Positions 23,353-34,255 of a stretch of DNA of 64,000 nucleotides are shown piece after piece. The position numbers were made by a program, and so were the translations under genes. Within the stretch, counting starts at the first letter, position 1; each line of letters opens with the position of its first letter. The notes beneath the pieces were generated by a model. That model was not told the DNA's origin. It did no database searches and saw nothing but the letters and a program-made list of their open reading frames with translations. Source of the stretch: Tetracentron sinense (lineage: Eukaryota; Streptophyta; Magnoliopsida; Trochodendrales; Trochodendraceae); assembly GCA_015143295.1 (NCBI GenBank), contig CM026568.1, positions 34,976,441 to 35,040,440 of the forward strand, given 5' to 3'.

Positions 23353-23560
23353 TCTTTGGGTAAATTACGCTGACCTCCTCAAGTTTTGGTAAAATTTCAG
23401 AAATCTAACCTCTAATTTTTGAATTGCAATGACTTCCCTTGAGATTTAGTGAAATTACGGAAATCTCAACTATTGTTTCTAAAATTATGTTGACCTCCTT
23501 AAGGTTTGGTTAATTTGCAAAGTCCACCCCCTTTGTGTATGAAATTTTACTACCCACCCC
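23353..23560. repeat. Tandem repeat of about 60-bp units
   Basis: Roughly three diverged units built on TGACCTCCTCAAGTTTTGGT, AATT.C.GAAATCT and a short AT-rich link. Confidence 0.6.
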
Positions 23561-23740
23561 TCTATACTTCAGTTTGAGAAGGAAAATATAAAAGAAAGAG
23601 AGAATGTGTGGAGGGGCGGAGCTAGAAATTTTTCATTTGGGAGAGGGGGGGGGGAGGGGGTAGAGCCGAAATACACGAATAAAAAAATTAATGGATTTGA
23701 AGGTATGAACGAGAAAAAAAAAATTGGGATAATTTTTTTC

Positions 23741-24192
23741 CCGGTAATGTCGTTGAGGTCGCCACTTGTCCCTATTTTTTTTTGGTTCAAGATATGCGTT
23801 TAGGCCGCAACACCTGTTAGGTGTTAGGTGTTAGTATCTGTTCAGTTAATGGGCGGGTGGAGAGTATATACAAACTCTCACCCTCTTAGGAATGGAACTC
23901 AGTACCTCCCCCTAAAGCAGGGGATACACTACCACTAGGACAAAGCCCTGGTGTCACTTGTCCCTATTGATACCCTTAATTGTGGTTAAAATTCAGCTAC
24001 CTATCCTTGGTTTTTTTAAAAATATATCAATTTTTTTTTCAAACCCTAGTTAAAATTCACTAACTCAATTAAAAAATAATAATATTTTTTCTAAAAACCA
24101 AAGATAAGTAGGTGAACCTAAGAATTGGTGAATTTTAACCATAGTTAAGGGGTGTCAATAGGGACATGTGGCGGCTTAAAGGGCATAACTGG
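23741..24192. mobile_element. Fold-back MITE of the TTAACCATGGTTAA family, interrupted by a SINE
   Basis: The left arm (CCGGTAATG...TCGCCACTTGTCCCTATT, then GATACCCTTAA) and the right arm read inverted (CCAGTTATG...CCGCCACATGTCCC, then TTGACACCCCTTAA) align once the SINE at 23777-23954 is removed. The core has CCTTGGTTTTT and the usual AT-rich centre. Confidence 0.72.
23777..23954 (-). mobile_element. tRNA-derived SINE inside a MITE
   Basis: On the minus strand: A-box-like TTGTCCTAGTGGTAG, B-box-like GGTACTGAGTTCC and an A-tail (the T-run at 23777 and beyond). Exact 14-bp target duplication CACTTGTCCCTATT at 23763-23776 and 23955-23968. 178 bp. Confidence 0.87.
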
Positions 24193-24759
24193 ACATCATT
24201 AGAGGCCCACTATGTATATGACAAAAAAATTTGTAGGGCCAAGTGTACTAAAAAAATTTAAAATTTTTTGGGACCCATTATTTCATACCAAAACCTAAAG
24301 GGATTGCAAAAAAAAATTGGGGGTTGGCATGGTGTCGCTGCCCACGTGGGGAGAGGAGATGAGATAGTGTTGTCTTTATTATTAGTTTTAGACCGGTACA
24401 AGCCCCTAATAGAGTTTAGTTTTTTTTTTTTTTAAATCAAATTCTTGTGGCGACACTTGACAGTGCTGAAGAAAACAAAATTATCAAATGAGAAATTTAT
24501 GATTTGTGTTTGTTTTCAAGATAAGAAAGAAAAATAGCGGCAGTTGCTAATGCTGAGAGAGCTTGGAAGGCAACAACTGAGGCTAATTTAAATTTTCAAA
24601 AAAACTTTACCTTTTTTATTTCGCACTTTCTAGGTTAGTACGGGTTATTATTTATTCAATACCCCTGGGTTATTTCCACGGTGTGTAGTACACACACATG
24701 TTTGAATGACAAGCATATCTCCTCTAGAAAGTATTTTGGGGTTATATTCTTGGGCTGGG

Positions 24760-25405
24760 CTCATGCAAACAGGTCACATGTAAGAAAATTGTTTTCGAAT
24801 GTTGTGGCCGTACTAATACAACTCCGTTTTGCGTAGTGAAGCCTAGAAACCCACCGGTTAATGTGCATCATTTCTGAAATCCAGGAAGAGGGTGGATAAA
24901 AGTCAACTCTCACAGGGCTGCTGACCCCAATGGTGATCAAGCAGGTGCTAGAGTGATTACTAGAAACCACTCAGGATCCATCATCAAAAGACATTTTCAG
25001 CCAATGATAGACGGATCCCCCCTTGTTGTTGAGGCCATTGCTCTTTGCAATGTCATCTCTCTTGCGATTGGTAGCGGATGGGAGAATGTAGTCTTTGAAC
25101 TAGAATTTGAAATTATCGTAAATGCCTTCAACAATCCTAGCAAAGTCAGCCCGACTGAAATTGCGGCTGTGCTAGGGGACACCCGCAAGGAGATTTCACT
25201 CGTATCTCGCTACCGTCTTGTCCATGTGCCTCGAGTCCAATATTTTTGCACATAAAATTATGAAATTCAGCCTCAGTTATTGCTCTACCCAAGTCTTCAG
25301 ACCACAAATCTTATCTCCATGGGCTTGCCGAACAATCGTGTCTGGCAAAAGACCCTTGGATGTTTCTGCCTTGTAGTTTGTAATTGATCTCCAAAAAAAA
25401 AAAAA
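24760..25405 (+). mobile_element. 5'-truncated LINE tail with RNase H-like domain
   Basis: A frame reading WIKVN...DPNGDQAGARVITRNHSG, then VVEAIALCNVISLA and VFELEFE, matches the N-terminal two thirds of the RNase H-like domain of plant LINEs. The motif DGA is degraded to RAA and the acidic residue after FE is shifted, so it is decayed. The open part ends at 25255. An A-run (about 25393-25405) closes the element. No clear target duplication was found. Confidence 0.68.
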
Positions 25406-25672
25406 TCACGCCCTACAACTTTTAAGTCTAAAATAAATATTTCAAAAATAACATCAACTAAGACAAGGAGAAGTAGAATAAGGAAAAAAAAAAGACAAAC
25501 CAAAATAATTTGAATGTTGATCTCATTTAAATAATATAGTAATAAATATTAAAAACGTACTAGAGAATCAAACCAAAATTTGAGTCACAGTCCAAAACAT
25601 TAGTCTTAACATGTGAAAAGTTAAACGTCATATGGGTTGGTATCCGTTAAGGCCCATTTTAACAATAATAAC

Positions 25673-25674
25673 CC

Positions 25675-25704
<30 letters not shown>
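25673..25704. repeat. Poly-C tract of about 30 bases
   Basis: A nearly pure C homopolymer in an AT-rich neighbourhood; its length may be unreliable in the assembly. Confidence 0.9.
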
Positions 25705-25706
<2 letters not shown>

Positions 25707-25835
25707 GTTATAAACGGTTTGATAACTAAAATTGAAGTCAACCCATGATTCCAAAATTTAACCCGAATCCATGAAAGTAGAACGGTATCAAACGGGCGAG
25801 TATTTGCCAGCATTTACCGATATATAAATAAAGGG

Positions 25836-26025
25836 AAAAGATTAGCTCCAGTGGATGCACGAGCCAAGCGCTCCGGCATCCACAAATGATGGGACATGTG
25901 GCTTTTTAAAGGAGGAGATATCAATTGGGGAGAAGTCAAAATCCTAGGGAGAACATGAAATGATTTCTCCTTCATTTGTGGATGCCCGAACGTTTGACTC
26001 GGGCGTCCACCAGAGTTAATCTTTT
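25836..26025. mobile_element. Fold-back MITE (AAAAGATTAGCTC family), uninterrupted copy
   Basis: 190 bp with inverted ends AAAAGATTAGCTC.AGTGGA and TCCACCAGAGTTAATCTTT. Inner arms carry CATCCACAAATGATGGGACA, with GGAGAAGTCA and TGATTTCTCC around the middle. It is the empty sibling of the copy at 43621-45004. Confidence 0.8.
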
Positions 26026-26086
26026 GCCTATGTCAACCAATATGTTGCCAACTCAATAGTAGAGGTCATGTGAATTAATAATTATT

Positions 26087-26462
26087 GGCTCAGGATTCTC
26101 TCAAGTTCAACTTGAGAGAATCTCTCAAGTTTGAACCCCTAGAGGTTGCCACATGTCTCCTTTGACACCCCTTAACCCTGGGTAAGGTTCACCCACCTCT
26201 AGGGTTCACTCACCCATCCTTGGTTTTTTTTTTAAAATATTAATTATTATTTTTTAAATTAAAAAAACTGTTTTTAGAGTTTTTTAATATTAAAAACAGT
26301 TTTTTAATTTAAAAAATAATAATTAATATTTAAAAAAAAAAAACCAAGGATGGGTGAGTGAACCTTACCCATGGTTAAGGGGTGTCAAAGGAGACATGTA
26401 GCGACCTCTAGGGGTTCAAACTTGAGAGATTCTCTCAAGTTGAACTGCAGAGAATCCTGGGC
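26087..26462. mobile_element. Long fold-back MITE, Mutator-like, of the TTAACCATGGTTAA family
   Basis: 376 bp that is almost one perfect hairpin. Arms of about 170 bp run from CAGGATTCTCTCAAGTTCAA through TTTGAACCCCTAGAGG, CACATGTCTCCTTTGACACC and CCATCCTTGG to an AT-rich centre. A 10-bp direct repeat AATAATTATT (26077-26086 and 26463-26472) flanks it; long arms with a 9-11-bp duplication suggest Mutator. The arms are so alike that it is probably recent. Confidence 0.85.
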
Positions 26463-26584
26463 AATAATTATTCCATACCTTTGTTTTTAGGTTTTTTGTG
26501 AAAGCATTTTTTATCTTTTCAGTTATTTATAAACACTCTTTTCTTTTGTGAGTTTGTATTTTATACCACTAGCTTTTAAATCCC

Positions 26585-28147
26585 TGTAGTGAACCTGATT
26601 TTAAATTAAATACATTCAAGGGTAAATTATACCTTAAGGGTAATTTAGTAATTGGTATTTTGGTGTTTGGTAATTGATATTTTGATGTTTGGTCTTATGG
26701 CTAACCTTGGTAGGATAGGACTAAATTAATAATTTAATTTTATGGGTTAAATTGGTTAAATCTAGACCTTAGTGGGGATATATTAGTAATTCTCTAAATG
26801 AAGTTTAGTATAAATAGATTTGTTTAACCTAATAGCCATTATTTTTGCTAAACCTAAATTAGGAGAAGTGAGACACGATCGTTTTGGGATGAGAGAAGAA
26901 AAATGACTGTAGAGTTTAGAATTCTGTCGGATCCACTGGAGAACCTAGTGATTGGAATTGAATCATTCAAGTTAGCATCAAATCTCTCCTAAGCAATCAA
27001 CATCTTGCATTCTCTTAATGTGTTTTTCTTCTTATGTTAATAATTGTGTGTATAAAAATATGATAGATCAGATAAATATTTTATACAAGTATTACTCCGA
27101 TTTATTAAATATGTTATGAGTGATTTTAGTAAATGATAGAATAAAATATTTGATTTTAGGGAAGAAAATATAAGAGATCTAAGAAATTATAATTAATGAA
27201 ATTTCATAATTGAATTTAATTTAAAGAATTTACCCAATTGTGGTATACAGGTCATAACTTTATGACCTTAAGTCCGATAGTATATCACTTTGAAGAGCTT
27301 GAAAAGATCTATAACTTTCTTGAAGAAAGTTTTTCAAAAATCAATAGTTTTGTGGGTCAAAACCTTAATCGAAAATTAAAAACATGAAAAATGATATTTT
27401 TCACATTAATTTTTCTGAGATAATTTAATTAAATAAATGTATATATGATTTGGGTGTAAAAATATTATTTTGTTGAGATTCATTTAAGGAGGTCTTACAC
27501 AATTTACTCATTGAATGACCCTAGGATCCATTTAAGGGCGGTCTAGAATACCTACCCAGAAATAGAGGATTGAACTGAGTTGTGTAAGACACTCAATTCT
27601 CAGATGGGTAAACTGTGTGAGACCCAAGGGATAAGATAAGTTGTATGAGACCCCAAAAATTTCCTTGGTTAATAGGGTAAATTGTGTAAGACCCCTATTG
27701 ACCGGACTGAACCATAAGTAACGACTTAATGGAATAATATGCATAATTTGTTAGTCATCTTATCATATAAATTGTTAATGCATCTAAATTATAGTTGTAT
27801 TCTCTTATTGAGCCGTGAGATCACCCTTGTTGATTCTTCTTTTCAGGTGGTAATTAAGAAGAATAGGAATCACTCTCGTTTGAGCAAGTGTGACCAACCT
27901 TAAAGTTTTCTTTCCCATTAGAGTGTGAGAGAACTGTAGTGAGGTAAATTATGTGTAAACTTTAGATGATTTAGTTTTCGAAAGAACCGATGTTGTTGAG
28001 TCTTTTAATTATGCTGGATATTTATATTTGTTTAATGAATTATTAGATTATTTTAATTTCTATTAATATTGGACTTTTGTTTCCGGTTCATACCTTGATA
28101 TCTATACAAATATTAGTATTATTGTATATAGGTTTCGAGGCATGACA
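26585..28147. repeat. Probable solo LTR of a Ty3/gypsy-type element (fossil)
   Basis: About 1.56 kb starting TGTAGTG and ending CGAGGCATGACA, which resembles the ends of plant gypsy LTRs. It has a TATAAATAG box near 26811. No internal coding region adjoins it, so it would be a solo LTR. Boundaries and family are tentative; the flanking duplication is at best degraded. Probably old. Confidence 0.4.
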
Positions 28148-28249
28148 CACCCTTCCATCCATAACTTAGTTAACAATGTTAAGTTTTTTTATAAAAAGAC
28201 CTTTTTAACCTTTTTGATATCAATGAGGTTTGAAAAAACTTTTCACAAG

Positions 28250-28545
28250 TGCTTGGAACCCACTAACTATGGTTAAGATTCACTCACCCCTAGGATTCAT
28301 CCATCTAACCTTGGTTTTTAGAAAAAGAAAAATATAACCTTAATTTGATTATTCTTAACCATAGTTAAAGGGGGCTTTAAAAACTACCACGTGCCTCTTT
28401 TAACACTCACTAATTGTGGTTTAGATTCAATCACCCTTAAGATCTAACCTTGGATTTTAGGGAAAAATTTTTTTTAAAAAAAATGTTGAACCTTAGGTTG
28501 ACTATGCTTAACCACAATTAAAGGGGGCTCTACGTGTCTGTACCA
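28250..28545. repeat. Two tandem copies of the TTAACCATGGTTAA family
   Basis: Copies at about 28260-28395 and 28396-28545 each run from ACTAA.TGTGGTT/TATGGTTAAGATTCA through AACCTTGG to CTTAACCA.A.TTAAAGGGGGC. Noncoding. Confidence 0.6.
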
Positions 28546-28945
28546 TGTATCCAATTTTTTTTAATGATAGTTTTTGTCGCTAACTATGGGGACTGGGGTG
28601 TGCCTTTGTGTGTAAATGAAGAGACCATATAGACAGCAGTCACTCTCGCGAATAAGGTACACCCTTTTACTACTACATGTAGAAGTGGGGATGCCAGAAA
28701 ATGGTTCCTAGGCTTCCACTCTTCATCCGACATGCAGCAATAAAGAACCCCCCTGCTCCAAAAGCCCAAGCAAGAAAAGAGCTCCGCTCCCTTTGAGCGT
28801 AGAGAAAGAATTGGAATTGAAAGACTTTTTTGCTCATGCATTTCCTTTAGGCAGGAATAGGTGTCGAAAGCTCATAACGATTGCTATTGATATGCTGCCA
28901 CACATGTGATCGGAAAGGCGTGATTAGTTCTTTGAATGGATTAGT

Positions 28946-29236
28946 TCTTTGCAAGAAAGAATTACTTCTACAAAAGAAGGATCCATAACTTCTATTCAAG
29001 CAGTTTATGTACCTATGGATGATTTGACCGACCCTGCTCCTGCCATGACATTTGTACATTTAGATGCTACTACCGTACTATCAAGAGGATTAGCTGTCAA
29101 AGGTATCTATCCATCAGTAGATCCTTTAGATTTAACGTCAACTATGCTTCAAACCCCGGATTGTTGGTGAGGAACATTATGAAATTGCTCAAAGAGTTGA
29201 GCAAACTTTACAACGTTACAACGAACTCCATGACAT
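28946..29236 (+). pseudogene. atpB: Plastid atpB fragment in nuclear DNA
   Basis: The frame reads [42 protein letters not shown] and [11 protein letters not shown], the central part of the chloroplast ATP synthase beta subunit (catalytic, nucleotide-binding region). After a small frame change it continues with [11 protein letters not shown] and a QRY block. It covers roughly 95 of about 500 codons and carries several substitutions, so it is a nonfunctional nuclear transfer (NUPT). Adjacent 28746-28945 looks like organellar, perhaps mitochondrial, spacer; that part is impression only. Confidence 0.88.
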
Positions 29237-29440
29237 GAGATATTAGTAGTGGGGAGAAGTCAAAAACATGGGAGAAAATGAAAATGACTTCTCCCTCTTT
29301 TATCACCACATGTCCAATGATGCGTGGATGCCTGAGCACCAACCTCGGGCTTCCGCCAGAGATGATCCCAAGCCTGAAGACTGCCATTAGGCTCTGCTCA
29401 TATTTAAAAGGGGATGTCATTTTCATTTGGACGTTGCTAC

Positions 29441-29610
29441 TGAGACCGCAAAAAGGCCGAGACCTCCGAGACCGTGCATGCATGGACGGGATTTCAGGTG
29501 GGGCCTACCATGTGAATGTGGGCCCCACCTGAAATCCCGTGCATGCACATGGTAGGCCACACCTAAAATCCTGTGCATGCATGCACGGTCTCGGCCCTTT
29601 TGCGGTCTCA
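29441..29610. mobile_element. Fold-back MITE (TGAGACCGCAAAA family)
   Basis: 170 bp; the ends TGAGACCGCAAAA and TTTTGCGGTCTCA are exact inverted repeats. Arms continue GGCCGAGACC, GTGCATGCATG and TTTCAGGTGGGGCC. A second internal inversion is centred on the CCCACCTGAAAT copies. GC-rich compared with its surroundings. Confidence 0.82.
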
Positions 29611-29725
29611 GAATCATTTCCCATTTCATTTTCTTCAATGTTTTTTGACTTCTCCCCACTTCTAATATCTCTCCCTTTATTGCCACATGTTGGATGAAGA
29701 GTGGAAGCCCCTTAATAAGCCTTGG

Positions 29726-30115
29726 AAAACTAAAAACTGATCTGGCTACAGGAAGAATAGAAAGAAAGAACAATTTTACTCCGAAAACCTCGAAGACTAA
29801 TAGAACAAGAAAATTTCATTTTCCTTCAACATACAGTAGCCAAGTTACAAACATAAATTATGGAAACGGGACCTGGTTCATGGTATATACATGAATCAGT
29901 GTAGAGAAGCTCACACTCAGAAAACTAAAAACTGAACTGGCTACAGAAAGAAAAGAAAGAAAAAAAAATTAAACTCTGAAAACCTCGAAGACTAAGAATA
30001 GAATAAGAAAATTTCATTTTCCTTCAACATACAGTAGCCAAGTTACAAACATAAATTATGGAAACGAGACCCTGGTTCATGGTATATACATGAATCAGTG
30101 TAGAGAATCACACCC
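29726..30115. repeat. 195-bp tandem duplication downstream of the NFD4-like gene
   Basis: Units start at 29726 and 29921 and are about 90% alike by eye, sharing TTTCATTTTCCTTCAACATA, CAGTAGCCAAGTTACAAACA and CATGGTATATACATGAATCA. They lie 160 bp past the stop codon at 30275, so they probably form the 3' UTR or terminator region of that gene. Confidence 0.9.
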
Positions 30116-30274
30116 AAAAAAAAATGTCCAAAACAATAAAGATGACTTGGGCTCGAGATTACACTTCCAACCGACGATTCAGGCAAGACATGATGAAATT
30201 CTCCACAACCTTATATGAAACAGATCATGCTGTACTCTCCTCAAAGAAACCATACTAGTTGTCTTTCGTCGTTA

Positions 30275-33200
30275 TCAGGTATGAGATTTTCCGTAGAGAT
30301 GCGCATAGACAACCTTAGTCCGATGAACAAGAATCATGCTCAAAACAACTGCAATAATGCAAAATCCCGACATTATCAAGGAAGTAAGGAAGAAACATAT
30401 GGCTCCATCACACTTTAGTGGCTCTTCCACTGCCAGTGCCACATCCAGCATCCGTGTGAGCACTGATCTTGAATTTTGCAGCTGGTGATGGTGCCTGTGA
30501 GCTTGTTTTTCTGCTTCGCGATCATATATATTGCTAGCAATCAGACCAGAGAAGACTAGCGATCCTGCAGGATTCGCTAGTGTGAGGAAATTATACAAGG
30601 CTCCAAATTTTTTCAAGCCAAACAGTTCGGAGGCGGCAGCTGGCACAATTGCCCAATGGGCCCCATACCCAAGTCCGATCAAGAGAGTACCAATGTGCAT
30701 TGCCCCGGGCCACCCCATGGCAAAGAAGATATGTCCAACTGCCATAATGACCTGAGCAACGGCCATGGCTACTGGCCTTGGATATGCATAATCCCTGGTC
30801 ACACATATGACATCACATTACAGGATGAGAAAAAGGGTGAAAATCAAAGAAAACTATGTCCATAGTGAAGATGAAGTGAAATCAGGTCGCACCTTACGAT
30901 AATCTCAGAGAAGTAGCCGCCACCAATACGGCCAAGAAAGTTCCAAATGCTGATCATGGATACAAAGATATGTGTGTTATCGTAACCCAAAGATTGGCTC
31001 ATCTGTCCCAAATTATCGATCACTGTCAACCCAGACCCTGAACCCAATAGAAGGGAGAAAAAGATGAGCCAAAAATCTGCCTTTATCAATGCCTGCATCA
31101 AGGTGAAATCCTCCCCCCTATGTGGGCCCTTCCTCCTCTTGACCCTTACAGCTCCTTCAGCAGCTGCTTGGAATAGCTTTGCTTGCAACTGTGCAATTCT
31201 CTTTTGCCTCTCTAACGCCGGAAGCAAGTCTACTTCCTTAGGCTTTTCATCTTCCACCTCACTGAAAATAACCTCATTTATATCCTGGTCAGATTTACCA
31301 GGTTCTTGTTTCCGAGACTCAAGAAGAAGAGAATCTTCGGCTGGAGTTCTGGATTCCGAGGAAAAACTCAAATGCACCGGAATCACAATGGGAATAAACA
31401 AGAGAACAAACAAAATAACAGTGAATAATGTGATCACAGTGCGGTTCAAATCCACTAGATCTTCAAGCAGCATGACCCCCATCAAATAAGCTGCCAGAAG
31501 GAGGCACACGCTATAGATAAATGTGAAACTCGAAGTGTCAGATGGCCGAACTTGTCTGTGACCTCCAACAGGTCTAACAATGAACATTAGAGAAATAATT
31601 ACCATTGATGGACCAACTGCAATCATGAAGATGAGTGCTGCATGATCAGGGGCATTGATCATAGCATATATCTGAGTCAAAATTGCACCACCCAACCCAG
31701 CAAAACCCTTTAATATCCCCACTACTGGACCACGACTTTTGGGGAAGTTCTGCACGCATGAAACCAGAGCCGCTGTATTGAAGTAGGTCTCGCCATTAGT
31801 TCCCACAAAAATAAGAATGCACATCTGCACATTAAAACTTCGTTAACAATTAACCAAGGCAAAATAGAATTTACAATGCAAAACCTAAGCTCCATCGCAT
31901 GAACTAGAGAACAAAGAGCTGTAATTTACTCAGCAAGGTACTTTCTCAGGTCTCATTTTCAAAGAGTACACCACTGAGGATAGAATGAACTATGAGACAT
32001 TAATTATCCATGGCTTTTCTTTTCATTGACATAAGTAGGTATAGTTTGGCTTTTGTGGATACTAATTACTGTCTATAGACAGAAATATCAAGCAAAAAGT
32101 TGCACGAGTTATGTGCGTGAGATAGGATTGAACCCCACAACCTAACGATTGTAATATAGAATCACCATCCAATTGAGCTACAGGGCCTGCACCAACCAAA
32201 GGCTTGTTGACTCAGTCAAGTTGTTATGGTTAACCTGACTTTAAACTTTAAACCATGATCAGGAAACAAGTTGATCCCCCGGTTACTTAATTATGCCATG
32301 CTTCCAAAACATCGAAACAAAGACAAGTATTTTTTTTTGGTTGCAAGACAGAAAACTAGAGCCAACTTTAGCTTCAATATGTATTTATCACCTTCAGCTA
32401 AAAACTATTTCCATTACACCAACTAGCAACCGATAAGATCAAGTAAACCAAGGTCCATCCATTAGAAAATCCCAAATTTTAAACAATTTGTTTTAAGCAT
32501 CTCATGTTGTAAATTGAAGTAAACCAATTACATAATAACTGAACCTTGAGAATGCAAAACTTGGAACAAAATTAAATTTTAAGACTGACAAAAACAGGAA
32601 AATAATAATTATTGACATTTTCCATGTTTTACAATTTCAATCAACAAATATATAGCAACTTCACACTTTTGGTAATTATCGTATGATAAATTCCATTACC
32701 TAATCTTAAGGCAGTGATTTCTCCTAAGCATCGGAATCATAATAGCAACAATTATTTGGGAGACATTAGTAAGGAGGAATTTCGTTATCAACAGTCCCAG
32801 TTCCCATTGCACTGAAACATCAGAACCTCATTTTCAAATTATTGTGTGAAAATAAAACCTTTTCGGTTTAGAGAAAAAGACACAACAGAAGGAACGGAAA
32901 TGCTTACTTCCAATTCCAGAAACAATAATAAAAATTAAGATAAGAATACACATTGAAGGGGCAACCACAATTCAAACAGCAGATCAACTGCTCCTTCTGG
33001 AAACCTGATTATTTAAATCACCAAAACTGAACAATTTCAAAAATCTAATGGCATATGACCACTTAAAGAGAAACAGAAAAGGCCAACTTAACAACAAATT
33101 CGTAGCACCTTTCATGAATCTTAATCATCAAGCAAGGAACTACTTCAGAAAGCCAACAGAAATATACACATAAGATATTAGAAATCCCATTTCAAGATCT

Positions 33201-34255
33201 CGGCACATAAAATAGAACATCAAATAAGAAAAAGAAACAGACAAGCTCAAGGCAACAAAATATTACCCTTTTCACTCGTCTCGATTAACAAGACAAATAA
33301 AATTTCAAAAAACACTATTACAAAAAAAAAAAAAAACATTTCAGGAATCCCATAAGATACCCAATTGAATAAAATCAGAAGATGCAATCCAAAAAGAGAA
33401 TCACTAGCTCTAGCTTTGCATGCATCCGAATCGTTAAAACTATCACAAGCTCTCATTTATGACTCTAAATCACTATAAAAAAACTAGAATTCAGTAATAC
33501 AATAAGCAAGATCATTTCCTGAATAAAATAAAAAGCCAATTCAAACGATAAGCAAATGCTCCTCCATGCATCAAAACTAGGAAAAAAAAAGTTCAATGAA
33601 ACTGAGAAGCCCAGTTTTGACTGCTAATGCCTAGCTCATCAAATGCATCAATTTCATTAGAATTTGGCGTCAAATATTCATAGAAGAACCAATTCATTAG
33701 GCAAGTGATCACCTGATTCGCCTCCTTCATTTTTTATTTTTATTTTTTTAAATACGATACATCTCAGAAACCCAATAAAAGAAATTCAACATTCCAAGTT
33801 AAAATAAACAAAAATGAACAACAAAATGGAAATAATTTTTTTTTTTTTTTTTTAAATTGAACTAAATGACAAACACAATAATAAAGGGAAGTAAACATTA
33901 AAAACCGATTTAAACTCACCGCCCACAAAGGCAAAGTCGGCACTCTATGGGTTACAATAAGCCAAACCCATCCATATCCAACAAAATTCTGCAACGCACC
34001 GACGAGCAGAGCTCCCCAAATGGGCAAAACCTCGCACAAGCTCCCTGCCAGGAATCCCACACTGTCCCCAAGATCCTTCGCCACAGCCAATCTCGCAATC
34101 TGCCTCTGATTGTAGTTCATAGATCTCTTTATTACCGGCGAAATACTTCCAAACAGATAACCTATACCTGCGCAAGATTGAATCCATATTGCCGCTACGA
34201 ACACAAGCCATCTGTTATTGATAAAACCTCCAACTCTCCCCTGTAATCGAATCAT
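30275..34255 (-). CDS. Nodulin-like / NFD4-type major facilitator protein (595 aa)
   Basis: Multi-pass membrane protein of the plant nodulin-like MFS group (NUCLEAR FUSION DEFECTIVE 4 relatives); the substrate is not established for most members. Three exons keep phase: 33920-34255 (112 codons), 30893-31824 (932 nt) and 30275-30794 (520 nt with stop). Donors are GTGAGT and GTGCGA; acceptors are GTGCAG and ACCAG. Exon 1 begins MIRLQGR and holds RWLVFVAAIWIQSCAGIGY. The first junction gives WAMCILIFVGTNGETYFNTA, the second SEIIVRDYAYPRP. Roughly 12 hydrophobic segments are seen. A charged loop at about 265-350 (ESRTPAEDS, EVEDEKPKEVD, VKRRKGPHRGED) parts the N-terminal nodulin-like half from the C-terminal half with LTVIDNLGQ and NFLGRIGGGYFSE. 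Intron 1 is 2.1 kb. The gene looks intact; a 195-bp tandem duplication follows its 3' end. Confidence 0.94.
32020..32190 (-). mobile_element. tRNA-like SINE head in intron 1 of the NFD4-like gene
   Basis: On the minus strand it starts GGCCCTGTAGCTCAATTGG (A-box) with GGTTCAATCC (B-box) about 50 bases later. It does not fold into a proper tRNA with an anticodon loop of standard length, and unrelated AT-rich sequence follows. Its far end and target duplication are unclear. Confidence 0.55.

Larger units (their letters stand above)
28695..29716. mobile_element. Composite fold-back MITE holding organelle DNA and a second MITE
   Basis: The left arm (GGCTTCCACTCTTCATCC.ACATG..GCAATAAAG at about 28710-28745) is the inverted copy of the right end near 29680-29716. 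The matching continuation GAGATATTAG.AGTGGGGAGA resumes only at 29237. The stretch between (28746-29236) is foreign organelle-like DNA. A separate fold-back element lies at 29441-29610 and part of another MITE at 29270-29380. Confidence 0.7.

Noticed and set aside
25628-25813. Glycine-run frame
   Set aside because: Translation of the poly-C tract.
28584-28841. 85-codon frame on the minus strand
   Set aside because: It crosses from MITE arm into organelle-like DNA, so it cannot be one gene.
31064-31489. 141-codon frame opposite the transporter gene
   Set aside because: Shadow of exon 2.
32105-32190. Possible tRNA gene on the minus strand
   Set aside because: A-box and B-box are present, but the spacing and stems do not give a proper cloverleaf. 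A SINE head fits better.
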